A DNA stretch of 64,000 nucleotides from Candidatus Saccharimonadota bacterium (GCA_003979185.1 RYWJ01000001.1:36390-100389), one strand, 5' to 3'; positions 42,115 to 50,952 are shown, counted from the stretch's first letter. Program-made: numbers and translations. Notes: generated by a model from the letters alone, not told the origin.

Positions 42115-43606
42115 GCCAAAGAAAACATTGGCTGAAGAAGCCGTTGAGCAAATCAAAGCTCAGAATACACTCTTTTCTGACCAGCGGCAAGATCCGTACA
42201 TTGCTGTTGGTAAAACTGGCGGTCAAGTTATTAAGCTAACGTCCAAAGAGTTTGAGCGTTGGTTGCGAAACTACCTTATCAAGAAATATCAAAAGTTCCA
42301 AGGACTGGACGCTATCATTGACATCATTCAAACAATGCTGATTTATGAGGCAGAAATAAACGGAGAACATCACAAGTTGAGCACTCGTCTGTGTAGTACC
42401 GACGATTGTAAGGGCAACCCCATGGAAATTACTTACGACACAGGGGATGGTAAACATGCTGTTAGTATTACTCCGGAAGACTGGTCGGTTCAAGACGTAC
42501 CGATCGCCTTTCTTCATCATCGCCACCAAAAGCCACAATGCCTGCTTGAACGACACGGAGACTGCAGTATTGAAGTATTACGACCGCTTTTGTCGGAGTT
42601 CAAAGACAACCGAGAGTGGCTTGTGGTCATGGCATATATTGTCAGTCTATATGTTCCAGATATTCCAAAACCCCTCTTGAATATTAGCGGTGATAACGGC
42701 TCCGGCAAGACTTTGACGGCTAGACGTATTGTTGAACTTGTAGAGTGCTCCTCGCTAGAAAATGGTTTACCAGTAATTAAAAATGGTCAGGAGCTCATGC
42801 GATTAGCTAATAAAAATGCTGTTTTACTACTAGATAATTTGAGCAATGTATCACTGTCACTAAGCGACGAACTGTGCCGTATCTCAACTGGAGCTAGTCT
42901 TGCTAAGCGATCCCTATACACAGATGACGAAGACTGGATTTGTGAGGTCTGCCGTCCAGTAATCATCACTGGCATTCCTTCAACTCTTCTTCAGAGGGAG
43001 GATATTCTGGACCGTACCATCCCGATTAAAGTTAGTCGTATTTCGGAAACTAAACGCCGTACACAGTCCGAGTTGGATGCTGAGTTTACGAAGTTGAAAC
43101 CCTATTTGCTTGGAAGTATCTATAACATTCTTAGCAAAGCCCTCAAACTCCTACCATCCGTAAAACTTGAGAAGTTGCCGAGACTCGCTGATTGGGCGAG
43201 GCTATCCTACGCAGTCTGTGAGAGCATGGATGGTCATAATGGGCAAGAGTTCCTAGACGCCTATCAATATATTCTTGACCGACAAACCGATATGGCGGTC
43301 GAATCGTCGCTAGTTTGTCAAGCTTGTCGCCTATTGGTAAGTCAGACTGGCAAATGGGAGGGGACGGCGTCTCAGCTATATGACATTAAGCTCCCCTTTA
43401 ATGGTCTCGTAGGATATGAAGACGATTACGAAGCGAGGTGCTATCTAGTCAATCACCCAGATTGGCCAAAATCTCCAGCTACCCTAGGTAAAGAGCTAGA
43501 ACGCTGTAAGACAACATTGGAAAAAATCGGCATCAATGTTAAGCATGGCTACTATAAATACGGCCAACGATATATCGAGTTAGTCGATACTGAGTGGAAA
43601 GACTAG
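42092..43606 (+). CDS. P-loop ATPase, primase/helicase-like replication protein
   Basis: I start at ATG 42092 behind AAGGAGGA, giving 504 residues. An N-terminal basic region precedes a helicase-like ATPase core with Walker A SGDNGSGKT (about 209-217), a Walker B-like VLLLDNL (about 246-252) and a sensor-like VIITGIPST. This layout resembles superfamily 3/DUF927-type ATPases of phages and plasmids that unwind DNA at replication start. No primase active site is visible. It probably replicates the excised element together with the SSB-like protein. Confidence 0.7.
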   Translation: MTETPKNEPKKTLAEEAVEQIKAQNTLFSDQRQDPYIAVGKTGGQVIKLTSKEFERWLRNYLIKKYQKFQGLDAIIDIIQTMLIYEAEINGEHHKLSTRLCSTDDCKGNPMEITYDTGDGKHAVSITPEDWSVQDVPIAFLHHRHQKPQCLLERHGDCSIEVLRPLLSEFKDNREWLVVMAYIVSLYVPDIPKPLLNISGDNGSGKTLTARRIVELVECSSLENGLPVIKNGQELMRLANKNAVLLLDNLSNVSLSLSDELCRISTGASLAKRSLYTDDEDWICEVCRPVIITGIPSTLLQREDILDRTIPIKVSRISETKRRTQSELDAEFTKLKPYLLGSIYNILSKALKLLPSVKLEKLPRLADWARLSYAVCESMDGHNGQEFLDAYQYILDRQTDMAVESSLVCQACRLLVSQTGKWEGTASQLYDIKLPFNGLVGYEDDYEARCYLVNHPDWPKSPATLGKELERCKTTLEKIGINVKHGYYKYGQRYIELVDTEWKD

Positions 43607-43692
43607 CACAAGAGGCAAAACATGCTGCATATCAGAGGTTCGCCAAAAGCTAAATATGAGCTAACTACGATATTAAATAAAAAGGAGTTTTT

Positions 43693-44241
43693 ATGGAAAA
43701 CGATCTAAAAATCATCAAACTTAAAAACGTCAAAGTGGCGTTCGCAAATCTTGAAGACGATAACCCAATGGGTAAATCCATTATGGTAATTGTAGATGAC
43801 CCAGTCGTCGAATCGAAAATCAAAACATGGGTAAGCCAGAACAAAATCGGAAAAAGCAACGAAAACCCTGGAGTTGTCAACTTCAATGAGTACGATGGCC
43901 AAAAGCGATTCAAGTTCAAGTTTACTGACCGCACCAAAGTAGTAGATATGGCTGGCAAGGATGCTCTTGAGGGTCTTGATAGAGGGGCAGTTATATCACT
44001 AGTAGCGAAGACCTACGAGTACTACCACAAACAGTTCGGTAGTGGCGTGAGCCAGTCCTTGAAAACTGTGGTCGTCATGAAACCTGCCACTAACGAAGAA
44101 AGTGCCATGACGACAGAGTACCTAGATGAACTAAAAGAGGAAAGTCTCCAAGATAAGGACGAAGATGAAGACAAGGACAAACCAGAGACAAATCCTGATG
44201 ACGATTTAGACGAGATTGATATGAGTGATATCCCATTTTAG
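43693..44241 (+). CDS. SSB-like single-strand DNA-binding protein of the element
   Basis: This 182-residue protein has a compact beta-rich N-terminal region (about 5-130) and a very acidic tail ending DMSDIPF. That tail matches the SSB C-terminal tip (acidic run ending in Ile-Pro-Phe) used to recruit replication proteins. The core does not look like a classical SSB OB fold, so it may be a phage-type analogue. AAAGGAG precedes the ATG. Confidence 0.65.
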   Translation: MENDLKIIKLKNVKVAFANLEDDNPMGKSIMVIVDDPVVESKIKTWVSQNKIGKSNENPGVVNFNEYDGQKRFKFKFTDRTKVVDMAGKDALEGLDRGAVISLVAKTYEYYHKQFGSGVSQSLKTVVVMKPATNEESAMTTEYLDELKEESLQDKDEDEDKDKPETNPDDDLDEIDMSDIPF

Positions 44242-44430
44242 CCAGCAATACAAGCATTAGGAAGCAACGGCACGTCGGCTAATCGGCACATATCGCAAGA
44301 TTTTTAAACATTAGCCCCGTGCTCCATAAACATAGTCCTTTAAGTACTCAACTTAATCTCTGCCGAAGAACAAAGGGCTATACTTTTTGTGTCAAAAAAC
44401 CGAAAATTAAGTTAAGGAGACAAATATATT

Positions 44431-46251
44431 ATGAGTATTACAAGTGTGAACCCAAAAGATTTAAAATTCATTATCTATGCCCGCAAATCCACTGAGGGCG
44501 AAGATCGTCAAATGGCCTCGCTCCCCGACCAGCTAGATATTGCGAAGCAAATTGTGGCGAAGAACAATTATAAGGTCGTCAAAATCTTCCAAGAAGCAGC
44601 CTCTGCTAGTAAATGTAATAACCGTCCTAAGTTCGACCAAATGGTTCGCATGATTGAACAGGGTAAGGCTAACGGTATTATCTGCTGGCAAACAAACCGC
44701 CTTGCTCGCAATCCTAAGGAGAATGGGATTATTCAACAACTTTTAATTGAAGGCAGGTTGAAGCTGATTCATACCAACGACCGAGTATATCGCCCAGAAG
44801 ACAACACTATTGTCTTTGGAGTTGAAGCAAGTATGGCTACCCAGTATTCCATTGACCTTAGCAAAAACGTTACTAGAGGAGTAAGAAGTAAAAACAAGCA
44901 CGGTCATTGTACTGGTGTTGCTCCACAAGGCTACCTCAACAAACGAGATAACGACAATCAGCCCACTATTGAAATTGATCCGGAACGCTTTTACGTTCTT
45001 CAGAGAATCTTTAAGTTATACTTAACCGGAAACTACAGCGTACCAGACTTGCTTAGTATCTTAAACGACGACTATCATTTTACCACTTTAAAACGTAAGC
45101 AACGTGGCGGTAAGCCCCTGACTCTCGGTGGATTACATGGTATCTTAGAAAATCCATTTTATATGGGTAAAATTCGAGACATGGAGGATAAAAATATCTT
45201 TCATGAAGGAACATGGAAACCTATGATTACCGAAGACGAGTATTGGAGGGTCCGACGTCTAAAAAGTAAATATGCCGAAGACCATAATTTGAGACCAACA
45301 ACCCTCGTCAAATCCGCTCGCTACGAACTTAAAGGCTTGCTAAGTTGTGCCAGCTGTGGCTGTGCGATTATTGGCGAACACCATGATCGCCCACTGGCTG
45401 ATGGCACCTTTGCTGAGCATATGTATTATAAATGCGCTAAGAAAAGCCCTTATCGTAAATGCAATATGCACGGAACAATTAGCGAAGAAGAAGCATTTAG
45501 ACAAATTGACGCAATTCTTGACCATTACACGCTTCATCCGCTCCTATATCAATGGGCTATGGAAATCCTAGACAAAATTAGAAAAAAAGAACTCTTAGAA
45601 AGATATGATATCGCCAAAATCAAGAATGCTAGTATGGATGATTGCGAGAAGCAACTTCATGAACTTGTAAGCATGCGCACTCGTGGAATTATTGACGATG
45701 AGCTATTTACTAGAGAGTCTAAACATATTCAATCTCTTATGGAAGATATCAGACGCTCTACGGAGGATAACGAGGAGCGTCGGCGTAAATGGTATGAGGT
45801 TATTGGTAAAACCCTCAACACGCTTACGAGTCTTAAAGAAAAGTTTGATTTAGCAGACAATATCGGTGAGCGTAGGGGAGTTTTACTATCCATTGGTCCA
45901 AAAGCCACGCTTCGCCAAGTCAACATTGATGAATTGGAAAATCCAATCGTTGTTCCGCAGAAATCTGCTAAGGCTTTAACAACCAAACTAATAGAGGTAA
46001 AACCGTACAAATGGATTGAGATTATAGATGAGGGCAAACGCAAAATTGAACAAGAATTGTTCAAGAACTCCCTATCTGGGGCTTTAACAAAAAATTCGCC
46101 CATTTTACGGGGGTCGAATTCACTAAAATCGCATTTATATAAACTGTGGTCGGGGCGACTGGACTCGAACCAGCGACCTCACGGTCCCAAACCGTGTGCG
46201 CTACCAACTGTGCTACGCCCCGTTGTCTGTATTATACTACAATTTCCTTAA
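44431..46251 (+). CDS. Large serine recombinase (site-specific integrase)
   Basis: This 606-residue protein has an N-terminal resolvase domain with YARKSTEGEDRQMASLPDQL (catalytic Ser in RKS, about 16-18), the QTNRLARN motif (about 89-96), a recombinase domain (about 165-280) and a zinc ribbon (CASCGC, later CAKKSPYRKC, about 308-345). A coiled-coil segment (about 385-455) follows. It is the integrase of the element. The last 40 residues read across tRNA-Pro on the opposite strand and are probably not native; the frame was likely fused to host DNA at integration. AAGGAG precedes the ATG. Confidence 0.93.
   Translation: MSITSVNPKDLKFIIYARKSTEGEDRQMASLPDQLDIAKQIVAKNNYKVVKIFQEAASASKCNNRPKFDQMVRMIEQGKANGIICWQTNRLARNPKENGIIQQLLIEGRLKLIHTNDRVYRPEDNTIVFGVEASMATQYSIDLSKNVTRGVRSKNKHGHCTGVAPQGYLNKRDNDNQPTIEIDPERFYVLQRIFKLYLTGNYSVPDLLSILNDDYHFTTLKRKQRGGKPLTLGGLHGILENPFYMGKIRDMEDKNIFHEGTWKPMITEDEYWRVRRLKSKYAEDHNLRPTTLVKSARYELKGLLSCASCGCAIIGEHHDRPLADGTFAEHMYYKCAKKSPYRKCNMHGTISEEEAFRQIDAILDHYTLHPLLYQWAMEILDKIRKKELLERYDIAKIKNASMDDCEKQLHELVSMRTRGIIDDELFTRESKHIQSLMEDIRRSTEDNEERRRKWYEVIGKTLNTLTSLKEKFDLADNIGERRGVLLSIGPKATLRQVNIDELENPIVVPQKSAKALTTKLIEVKPYKWIEIIDEGKRKIEQELFKNSLSGALTKNSPILRGSNSLKSHLYKLWSGRLDSNQRPHGPKPCALPTVLRPVVCIILQFP
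46147..46222 (-). tRNA. tRNA-Pro (UGG)
   Basis: A full cloverleaf with an encoded CCA (46149-46147) and seven acceptor pairs (CGGGGCG with CGCCCCG). The anticodon loop TTTGGGA gives UGG. It is the likely integration locus of the element on its left. Confidence 0.95.
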
Positions 46252-46416
46252 ATTACTAGAGGGATTTTGCGTAGATTATACACCTCTCAAACATCTTACG
46301 TAATTTGTTTTGGAGGTCGGCCGTTTTTTTTGAGTTGATATGTAGCCATAACTCGCCTCTGATCAAAATCAGGGGCTATAGGCAAACTGACTGAAATAAA
46401 AAACAATGATGAGAGC

Positions 46417-46451
46417 GCATGCTTCGGCCAAAAGCCGAAGGCTTATGCGGA
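46417..46451 (+). repeat. Hairpins in the stretch after tRNA-Pro
   Basis: CTTCGGC-CAAAA-GCCGAAG forms a perfect 7-bp stem flanked by CGCATG/TATGCG. Another hairpin, CCTCTGAT-CAAA-ATCAGGGG, lies at about 46355-46375. I see no gene between 46252 and 46543. Confidence 0.5.
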
Positions 46452-46463
46452 GCAGTAAGAAAA

Positions 46464-46540
46464 GGCGCTTCCGAAGAAGCGCCCGCACAATTAGCAGAAA
46501 AACTCTGTTTCAATGTGATACTTATAGGGTACGTAAGATG
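46464..46540 (-). repeat. Shared 3' hairpin repeat, copy 2 (terminator)
   Basis: GGCGCTTC-CGAA-GAAGCGCC (46464-46483) with the conserved flank running to about 46540. On the minus strand it is followed by TTTTCTTAC. It lies directly after the gene at 46544. Confidence 0.7.
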
Positions 46541-46543
46541 GAG

Positions 46544-46747
46544 TTATCGCTTCAAGAAGAAGCGGGACAGGGCATCAAGCATCGCAGAAATTCGGCGTTT
46601 GCGCTTGGTGTCAGCAGCACTTCCGGCAACGTTCTGCTTCAATGCGCTCTCCTGTAACTCATCCTGCTCTGGATAATCTTGCATAGGCGGAGTAAACGGA
46701 AACATATCACTGTGGTCTTCATTGCTATTCATGACACAACCGTTCAT
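46544..46747 (-). CDS. Small hypothetical protein, 67 residues
   Basis: A frame with no clear ribosome site of its own starts nine bases after the stop of the 34-residue ORF upstream, so translation could be coupled. It begins MNGCVMNSNEDHSD, has a Pro-rich middle and ends in a basic stretch (DTKRKRRISAML). I do not recognise it. The shared 3' hairpin repeat follows its stop. Confidence 0.5.
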   Translation of the reverse strand: MNGCVMNSNEDHSDMFPFTPPMQDYPEQDELQESALKQNVAGSAADTKRKRRISAMLDALSRFFLKR

Positions 46748-46756
46748 GGATGGATC

Positions 46757-46861
46757 TTAACTTGGGTCGCAGGCCGGCATGCCGATAGGGTCGCTTTGGT
46801 CAATGGTATGTTCGTGTTCTGGCTCAAAATCTGGCACTATGGGTGCGTAGTGATCACTCAT
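46757..46861 (-). CDS. 34-residue acidic peptide with strong ribosome site
   Basis: ATG 46861 is preceded by GAGGAGG at good spacing. The peptide starts MSDHYAPIVPDFEPEHEH and ends PACDPS. It is acidic, His-containing and has no signal sequence. It is the first reading frame of a two-gene unit with the 67-residue ORF. Confidence 0.5.
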   Translation of the reverse strand: MSDHYAPIVPDFEPEHEHTIDQSDPIGMPACDPS

Positions 46862-47019
46862 ATAGTGGACCTCCTCAATATTATTTATTGCTATGAATTT
46901 CACGAGATTTGAGAAATGCAGTAGATCAGATAAAGTACGGCAAAGAGAACTATCGCCTCTGTAAGATATCTCAGACTAGAGGGAAAGCTATGCAAAATAG
47001 GTTTTGCTGCAAGGAAAAA

Positions 47020-47095
47020 GGCGCTTCCGAAGAAGCGCCCGCGCAAAAAGCAGAAATATCTGCATAATTGTTGCTTTGCATAAAGTACGTAAGAA
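47020..47095 (-). repeat. Shared 3' hairpin repeat, copy 3 (terminator)
   Basis: GGCGCTTC-CGAA-GAAGCGCC (47020-47039), preceded on the minus strand by CTTACGTAC and TGCAGATATTTCTGC and followed by TTTTTCC. It follows the gene at 47138. Between 46862 and 47019 I see no gene. Confidence 0.7.
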
Positions 47096-47137
47096 TAATG
47101 GTAGTTCTGTTTGTGGCGGGAGTGAGCTAGCTAGTCC

Positions 47138-47779
47138 TCATTGGGGAACAGATATCATCGATGAGTTAGGATCCTCACCGGCGACGTTCTGTATTACGCC
47201 AGTCTCGCGATCAATACCAATCGTATCGTACATGCCAGCCGAATTGAGACTGACTTCGGATACCCTGCCACTGTTAAAGACGATAAACAGTTGGTCGTTC
47301 ACTGCTACATAGCGTCCGCTACAGACCGCGTCCACATAGACACTGCTAAAGAACATCCTGAGAAGAGGGACGAGATTGGAAATTGCCGTTCCCTTGAGTG
47401 GTTCATACATGTTGCCGTTTCCGTCATAGACGTAGAGGATCCCGAACTCCCTGAGCATATTCCAAGAAGGAATCTTGCCAATCTCGAGGAAAACCTGCGC
47501 CGTGGAGGAGCCAGGTTCTTTCTGGGAGTTCTGTGTAACGATCTCAGCCCAGTCCTCGGGCGTTATGGAAAACATGGTATTCGCGTAGACTACGGCGGAT
47601 CCGCTGGGAGTGGATTCGGTATTGTAGGAATCAACAGCGGTCGACGTATCGGTGGTACTGGTGGTATCGTCAGTGGTGCGCGTATCACTGGTGAATATGC
47701 TAATGCCATATACTATCGCGCAGATAGCCAGCAAACTCCCCAGTATACAGGTAATTCTCGCTATAATGTTGCCTTCCAT
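47138..47779 (-). CDS. Hypothetical membrane-anchored extracellular protein
   Basis: I do not recognise this 213-residue protein. It has an N-terminal membrane helix (about 8-28), a Thr/Ser/Asp-rich stalk (about 30-62) of the kind found outside the cell, and a folded domain with VYDGNGNMYEPL and a beta-rich end (LFIVFNSGRVSEVSLNSAG). AGAGGGG precedes the ATG. It shares promoter style and 3' hairpin repeat with the 140-residue membrane protein at 11182. Confidence 0.65.
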   Translation of the reverse strand: MEGNIIARITCILGSLLAICAIVYGISIFTSDTRTTDDTTSTTDTSTAVDSYNTESTPSGSAVVYANTMFSITPEDWAEIVTQNSQKEPGSSTAQVFLEIGKIPSWNMLREFGILYVYDGNGNMYEPLKGTAISNLVPLLRMFFSSVYVDAVCSGRYVAVNDQLFIVFNSGRVSEVSLNSAGMYDTIGIDRETGVIQNVAGEDPNSSMISVPQ

Positions 47780-47876
47780 TTTCTTAAGACCCCTCTCTTA
47801 AAATTTGACAACGGTCTACACCATTATCTTAAATTTCATAGGTCTACCAGTAGTGTACTGATCTACCTACTCTTCC

Positions 47877-47905
47877 ATTGTAGCACACTTAAGTTAAAAT
47901 GTCAA
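47877..47905 (-). promoter_or_regulatory. Promoter of the 213-residue gene
   Basis: Minus-strand TTGACA (47905-47900), a 17-base spacer and GTGC-TACAAT (47882-47877). Confidence 0.75.
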
Positions 47906-48004
47906 GACTTTTATGGTTATTTCCAATATAGTCAAGTCAATATTGTATAATGAAGAATAAAACTGGCTAGTTTTTGTCGATGCAAGAGGGAATTGAAATG
48001 GAAA

Positions 48005-48027
48005 ACCCCGGCCAGAAAGGCCGGGGT
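48005..48027 (-). terminator. Terminator of the short-ORF transcript
   Basis: ACCCCGGCC and GGCCGGGGT form a perfect 9-bp stem on a five-base loop; the minus strand continues TTTCC. Confidence 0.88.
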
Positions 48028-48221
48028 ATGCAGTATCGTATGACATCAGCATGGCTTGCCTAAACAAACCGCCGCTGTGAGAGTCATGAATGCCCCGAAG
48101 GGCGAATACCATGATCGCGGTCTAGCCGTCTTCTCACAATGGTAAATGCAAGATGCAACGAGCCGCAGGTGCGGATCATACGATGCTGTACGAGAGTTAG
48201 TGGGCGCCCCCAAAAAGGGGG
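48028..48221 (-). other. Structured 3' part of the short-ORF transcript
   Basis: This GC-rich stretch holds several hairpins on the minus strand (GCCCTTCGGGGC, CCGCACCTGCGG, and CCCCCTTTTTGGGGG at 48206-48221). Small frames exist (MIRTCGSLHL from about 48184, MVFALRGIHD from 48112) but lack ribosome sites, so coding is doubtful. Confidence 0.4.
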
Positions 48222-48251
48222 CTAGCGTGATCGATAATCAAGGTATGTCAT
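48222..48251 (-). CDS. Nine-codon ORF with ribosome site and stop-coupled hairpin
   Basis: GGAAGGAGAA lies about ten bases before ATG 48251. The peptide is MTYLDYRSR and its TAG is followed at once by a CCCCC/GGGGG hairpin. It has the same plan, and a similar end (ATCGAT, then CGCTAGCC), as the eight-codon ORF at 48317. Confidence 0.4.
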   Translation of the reverse strand: MTYLDYRSR

Positions 48252-48316
48252 GACTGGTCAGTTCTCCTTCCGCGCGAAGCGCGCCGTTCGTTTTTCTTAG
48301 CGCCTCCTACTGGAGG

Positions 48317-48343
48317 CTAGCGCCATCGAAAGTCGAGCTTCAT
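48317..48343 (-). CDS. Eight-codon ORF with ribosome site and stop-coupled hairpin
   Basis: AAGGAAGGAGAG precedes ATG 48343. The peptide is MKLDFRWR. Its TAG is followed by CCTCC-AGTA-GGAGG, and GCGCTAG before it pairs partly with the GGCGC after it. It may be a leader peptide, a minigene or a translation-coupled regulatory element. Confidence 0.4.
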   Translation of the reverse strand: MKLDFRWR

Positions 48344-48403
48344 ACGCTCTCTCCTTCCTTAGATTTGGCGAAGCTGGTGACCTAGGGCCTCCAGCGCAGG
48401 CCG

Positions 48404-48514
48404 TTAATCAGAGGGGCACGGCAGATGCCCGGGCAGGGTACAGCCGGCGGCGTACATGACGGCAAAATGATTCTGGACATAGTGGTTGTGGTGAATTTTG
48501 GGCTTGAAGTTCAT
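48404..48514 (-). CDS. 36-residue His-rich small protein
   Basis: ATG 48514 follows GGAGGAGG. The peptide begins MNFKPKIHHNHYVQNHF and ends LPCPSD. It is His-rich and has two Cys in its second half, so it could bind metal. It is the first frame of the transcript that starts near 48711; its stop is followed by GGCCT-GCGCTGG-AGGCC. Confidence 0.45.
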   Translation of the reverse strand: MNFKPKIHHNHYVQNHFAVMYAAGCTLPGHLPCPSD

Positions 48515-48717
48515 AACGAGTCCTCCTCCAAAAAATGATACTGCACAGCCATTGGCGGGCAGTATTAAACCTATATTCTCACATGGCATATAAATTTAAT
48601 ACTGCTCGTAATGACCTAGCAAGTAGATTCACCGAATCAACTAGATGTATCTCACATTACTAATTCTCGATATTGTAGTGTTCTATGAGGAATGCTTCTG
48701 CATCCTCACTGTTCATC

Positions 48718-48746
48718 ATTGTAGCACGCATAGCAACAAAAGTCAA
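48718..48746 (-). promoter_or_regulatory. Promoter of the short-ORF transcript
   Basis: Minus-strand TTGACT (48746-48741), a 17-base spacer and GTGC-TACAAT (48723-48718). It leaves a leader of about 200 bases before the first short ORF. Confidence 0.7.
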
Positions 48747-48846
48747 GTACTTTTTGCGCAGATGACAAAAAAACTGCAATTTACAGATAGAAAAATGGGG
48801 AATTTTCTTCAAAATCAGGTCTAAATATGATAAGATATGACTATGT

Positions 48847-48922
48847 CTGGGTGTGGCGCAGCTGGTAGCGCGTGCGGTTCGGGACTGCGAGGTCGTCGGT
48901 TCAAATCCGATCACCCAGACCA
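48847..48922 (+). tRNA. tRNA-Pro (CGG)
   Basis: A full cloverleaf with CTGGGTG/CACCCAG acceptor stem and encoded CCA. The anticodon loop TTCGGGA gives CGG. Confidence 0.95.
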
Positions 48923-48994
48923 TTTGTAATTTTGTGTTATACTGGATTGTAATAGATATTGTTAAGCACAGTCAATGATAGATAAGGAGGAGTT

Positions 48995-50899
48995 GTGGCG
49001 CAAGCTGTGAAAAAGAAACCATCAAAAAGCAATAATATGTTGCGTTGGATGGCTTTCTTGTTACTAACTTTTGTTTTTGTGGGTCTGCTAGCGTCTTTGA
49101 TGGCGCCACAGGGAAAGATCGATGAGGTTCCGCTATCAGATGTGATCGCTCGTGCAAATGATGAAAATGGTAATATTAAGAAGATTACGGTTGAGGGAAG
49201 TGATCTCAAGATTACGCTGAAAGGTGAGGAACATTATACCCAGATTTCACGCAAAGATCCTTCGGGGACTCTGTACGAACAAGGTTTGATCGACCAGTGC
49301 GCGAGTTTAAATGGCGAAGAGCTCTCTCAGTGCCAGGCTAAATATCCAGAAATTGAGTATAAAGAGGCTTCAAGCTTTTGGAGCTATGCGCTGGACATCT
49401 TGATTATTGGACTGCCGATTGTATTAATAATTCTCTTCTTTAGCTCAATGATGCGCCAGGCGCAGTCGATGAATAATCAAAATATGGGTTTTGGTAAAGC
49501 CAAGGCGAAGCTCTATGGTCCAGATAAGAAAAAGGTGCTCTTTTCGGATGTAGCTGGTAATGATGCAGCGAAGCAGGATCTGGCGGAGATTGTCGATTTT
49601 CTGAAAGAGCCGAAGAAATACGAGAAGCTGGGAGCGAAGATTCCTCGTGGTGTCCTCTTGGCGGGCGATCCTGGTACTGGTAAGACTTTGATGGCGCGCG
49701 CTGTCGCTGGCGAGGCTTCTGTTCCATTCTTTAGCATCTCGGGTTCTGAATTCGCTGAGATGTTTGTAGGTGTGGGTGCTTCCCGTGTCCGTGATCTCTT
49801 TGCCAAAGCAAAAAAGAACGCCCCATCGATTATCTTTATTGATGAGATTGATGCAGTGGCGCACAAGCGTGATGCTAGGGGCGGCGCGGGTCGTGAAGAT
49901 GAGCAGACTTTGAACCAAATTCTTGTTGAAATGGATGGTTTTGATAATGATTCTGGGGTGATTGTGATTGCCGCGACCAACCGTGTCGATATGCTGGACA
50001 AGGCTTTATTGCGTCCAGGACGTTTCGATCGTCACGTTAATGTCACCCTACCAGAGCGCAAGGATCGCCTTGAGATTCTGAAAGTTCATTTTAAAAACAA
50101 GCCGGCCGAGAAAGATGTCGACCTAGACGCCCTAGCAGCAAAAACCGCGGGTAGCTCGGGTGCGGATTTGGCAAATATTGCCAATGAAGCTGCGATTACG
50201 GCGGCACGCGAAGGTCATAAGGAAATCACCAATGACGATCTTACCGAGGCATTTGAACGAGTGGCGATCGGCCCAGAGCGTAAGAGTAAGGTGATGAATG
50301 ACCACGAACGTAAGGTTACTGCATATCACGAGGCTGGGCATGCGATCGTCGGACATGTCTTACCAGATTCTGACCCAGTGCACAAGGTGACGATCATTCC
50401 CCGTGGGCGTACTGGTGGCGTGACTTGGTTCTTGCCTCCAGAAGATCGTAGCTATAAGAGTGTTTATGAATTGAAGGATATTTTGGCGCGGGCTATGGGC
50501 GGTCGTATGGCGGAGAAACTCATTTTCGGGGAGGACGCTATTACGACGGGAGCTTCTTCGGATTTGCGTAATGTTGCCGAACTGAGTAAAGAAATGGTCG
50601 TTGAGGAAGGTATGGGCTCACAGACTCGTCATTTAGTCTTCCCTGATCAGAGTACTGGGTATTACACTATTACTACCAGCAAGCCGTATTCGGAAAAGAC
50701 TGCTGAAGTTATCGATCTAGAGGTGAAGAAGCTCTCTGATGAGGCGGCAAAACGCGCTGAAGATGTCTTACGAGCAAATAAGCCAGTCTTAGATAGACTT
50801 GCTGAGGCTTTGTTGCAACATGAAACTCTTGAAGAAAAAGACCTAGTACCTTTGCTAAAAGACGCTAAGCTACCAGCAACGGCAAAATTGCACCAATAA
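48995..50899 (+). CDS. ftsH: ATP-dependent zinc metalloprotease FtsH
   Basis: FtsH degrades misfolded and regulatory membrane proteins. I use GTG 48995 behind AAGGAGGAG, giving 634 residues. Two membrane helices (about 14-34 and 128-150) flank a small outer domain. The AAA+ domain has GDPGTGKT (about 226-233), the pore loop [13 protein letters not shown] and [10 protein letters not shown], and the zinc site HEAGH lies near 445. The outer domain contains two Cys that could form a disulphide. Its transcript probably starts at an extended -10 (TATACT) just after tRNA-Pro. Confidence 0.97.
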   Translation: MAQAVKKKPSKSNNMLRWMAFLLLTFVFVGLLASLMAPQGKIDEVPLSDVIARANDENGNIKKITVEGSDLKITLKGEEHYTQISRKDPSGTLYEQGLIDQCASLNGEELSQCQAKYPEIEYKEASSFWSYALDILIIGLPIVLIILFFSSMMRQAQSMNNQNMGFGKAKAKLYGPDKKKVLFSDVAGNDAAKQDLAEIVDFLKEPKKYEKLGAKIPRGVLLAGDPGTGKTLMARAVAGEASVPFFSISGSEFAEMFVGVGASRVRDLFAKAKKNAPSIIFIDEIDAVAHKRDARGGAGREDEQTLNQILVEMDGFDNDSGVIVIAATNRVDMLDKALLRPGRFDRHVNVTLPERKDRLEILKVHFKNKPAEKDVDLDALAAKTAGSSGADLANIANEAAITAAREGHKEITNDDLTEAFERVAIGPERKSKVMNDHERKVTAYHEAGHAIVGHVLPDSDPVHKVTIIPRGRTGGVTWFLPPEDRSYKSVYELKDILARAMGGRMAEKLIFGEDAITTGASSDLRNVAELSKEMVVEEGMGSQTRHLVFPDQSTGYYTITTSKPYSEKTAEVIDLEVKKLSDEAAKRAEDVLRANKPVLDRLAEALLQHETLEEKDLVPLLKDAKLPATAKLHQ

Positions 50900-50931
50900 A
50901 ATTACCGATAAAACTATTGATAAAACCCTAA

Positions 50932-50952
50932 ATCCACCGCTTAGCGGTGGAT
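50932..50952 (+). terminator. Hairpin after ftsH
   Basis: ATCCACCGC and GCGGTGGAT form a 9-bp stem on a TTA loop. There is no T-run. An extended -10 (TGG-TATAAT, 50959-50964) for tRNA-Leu follows at once. Confidence 0.55.

Larger units (their letters stand above)
41400..46222. mobile_element. Small integrated element with serine recombinase, next to tRNA-Pro
   Basis: Five genes, all on the plus strand, form a unit with no housekeeping function: a 90-residue protein, a 65-residue protein, an ATPase/primase-helicase-like protein, an SSB-like protein and a large serine recombinase. The right end abuts tRNA-Pro and the recombinase frame runs across that tRNA on the other strand. The left end lies between the ABC1 operon promoter (41373) and 41511. 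Serine recombinases leave only 2-3-bp repeats, so I cannot define ends. No capsid, lysis or conjugation gene is seen. Confidence 0.72.

Noticed and set aside
46130..46251. Last 40 residues of the recombinase as a protein domain
   Set aside because: The peptide is the well-known mistranslation of a tRNA gene on the other strand (tRNA-Pro 46147-46222), so it says nothing about function.
48660..48923. 87-codon minus-strand ORF
   Set aside because: It lies across tRNA-Pro (48847-48922) and a promoter and has no ribosome site.
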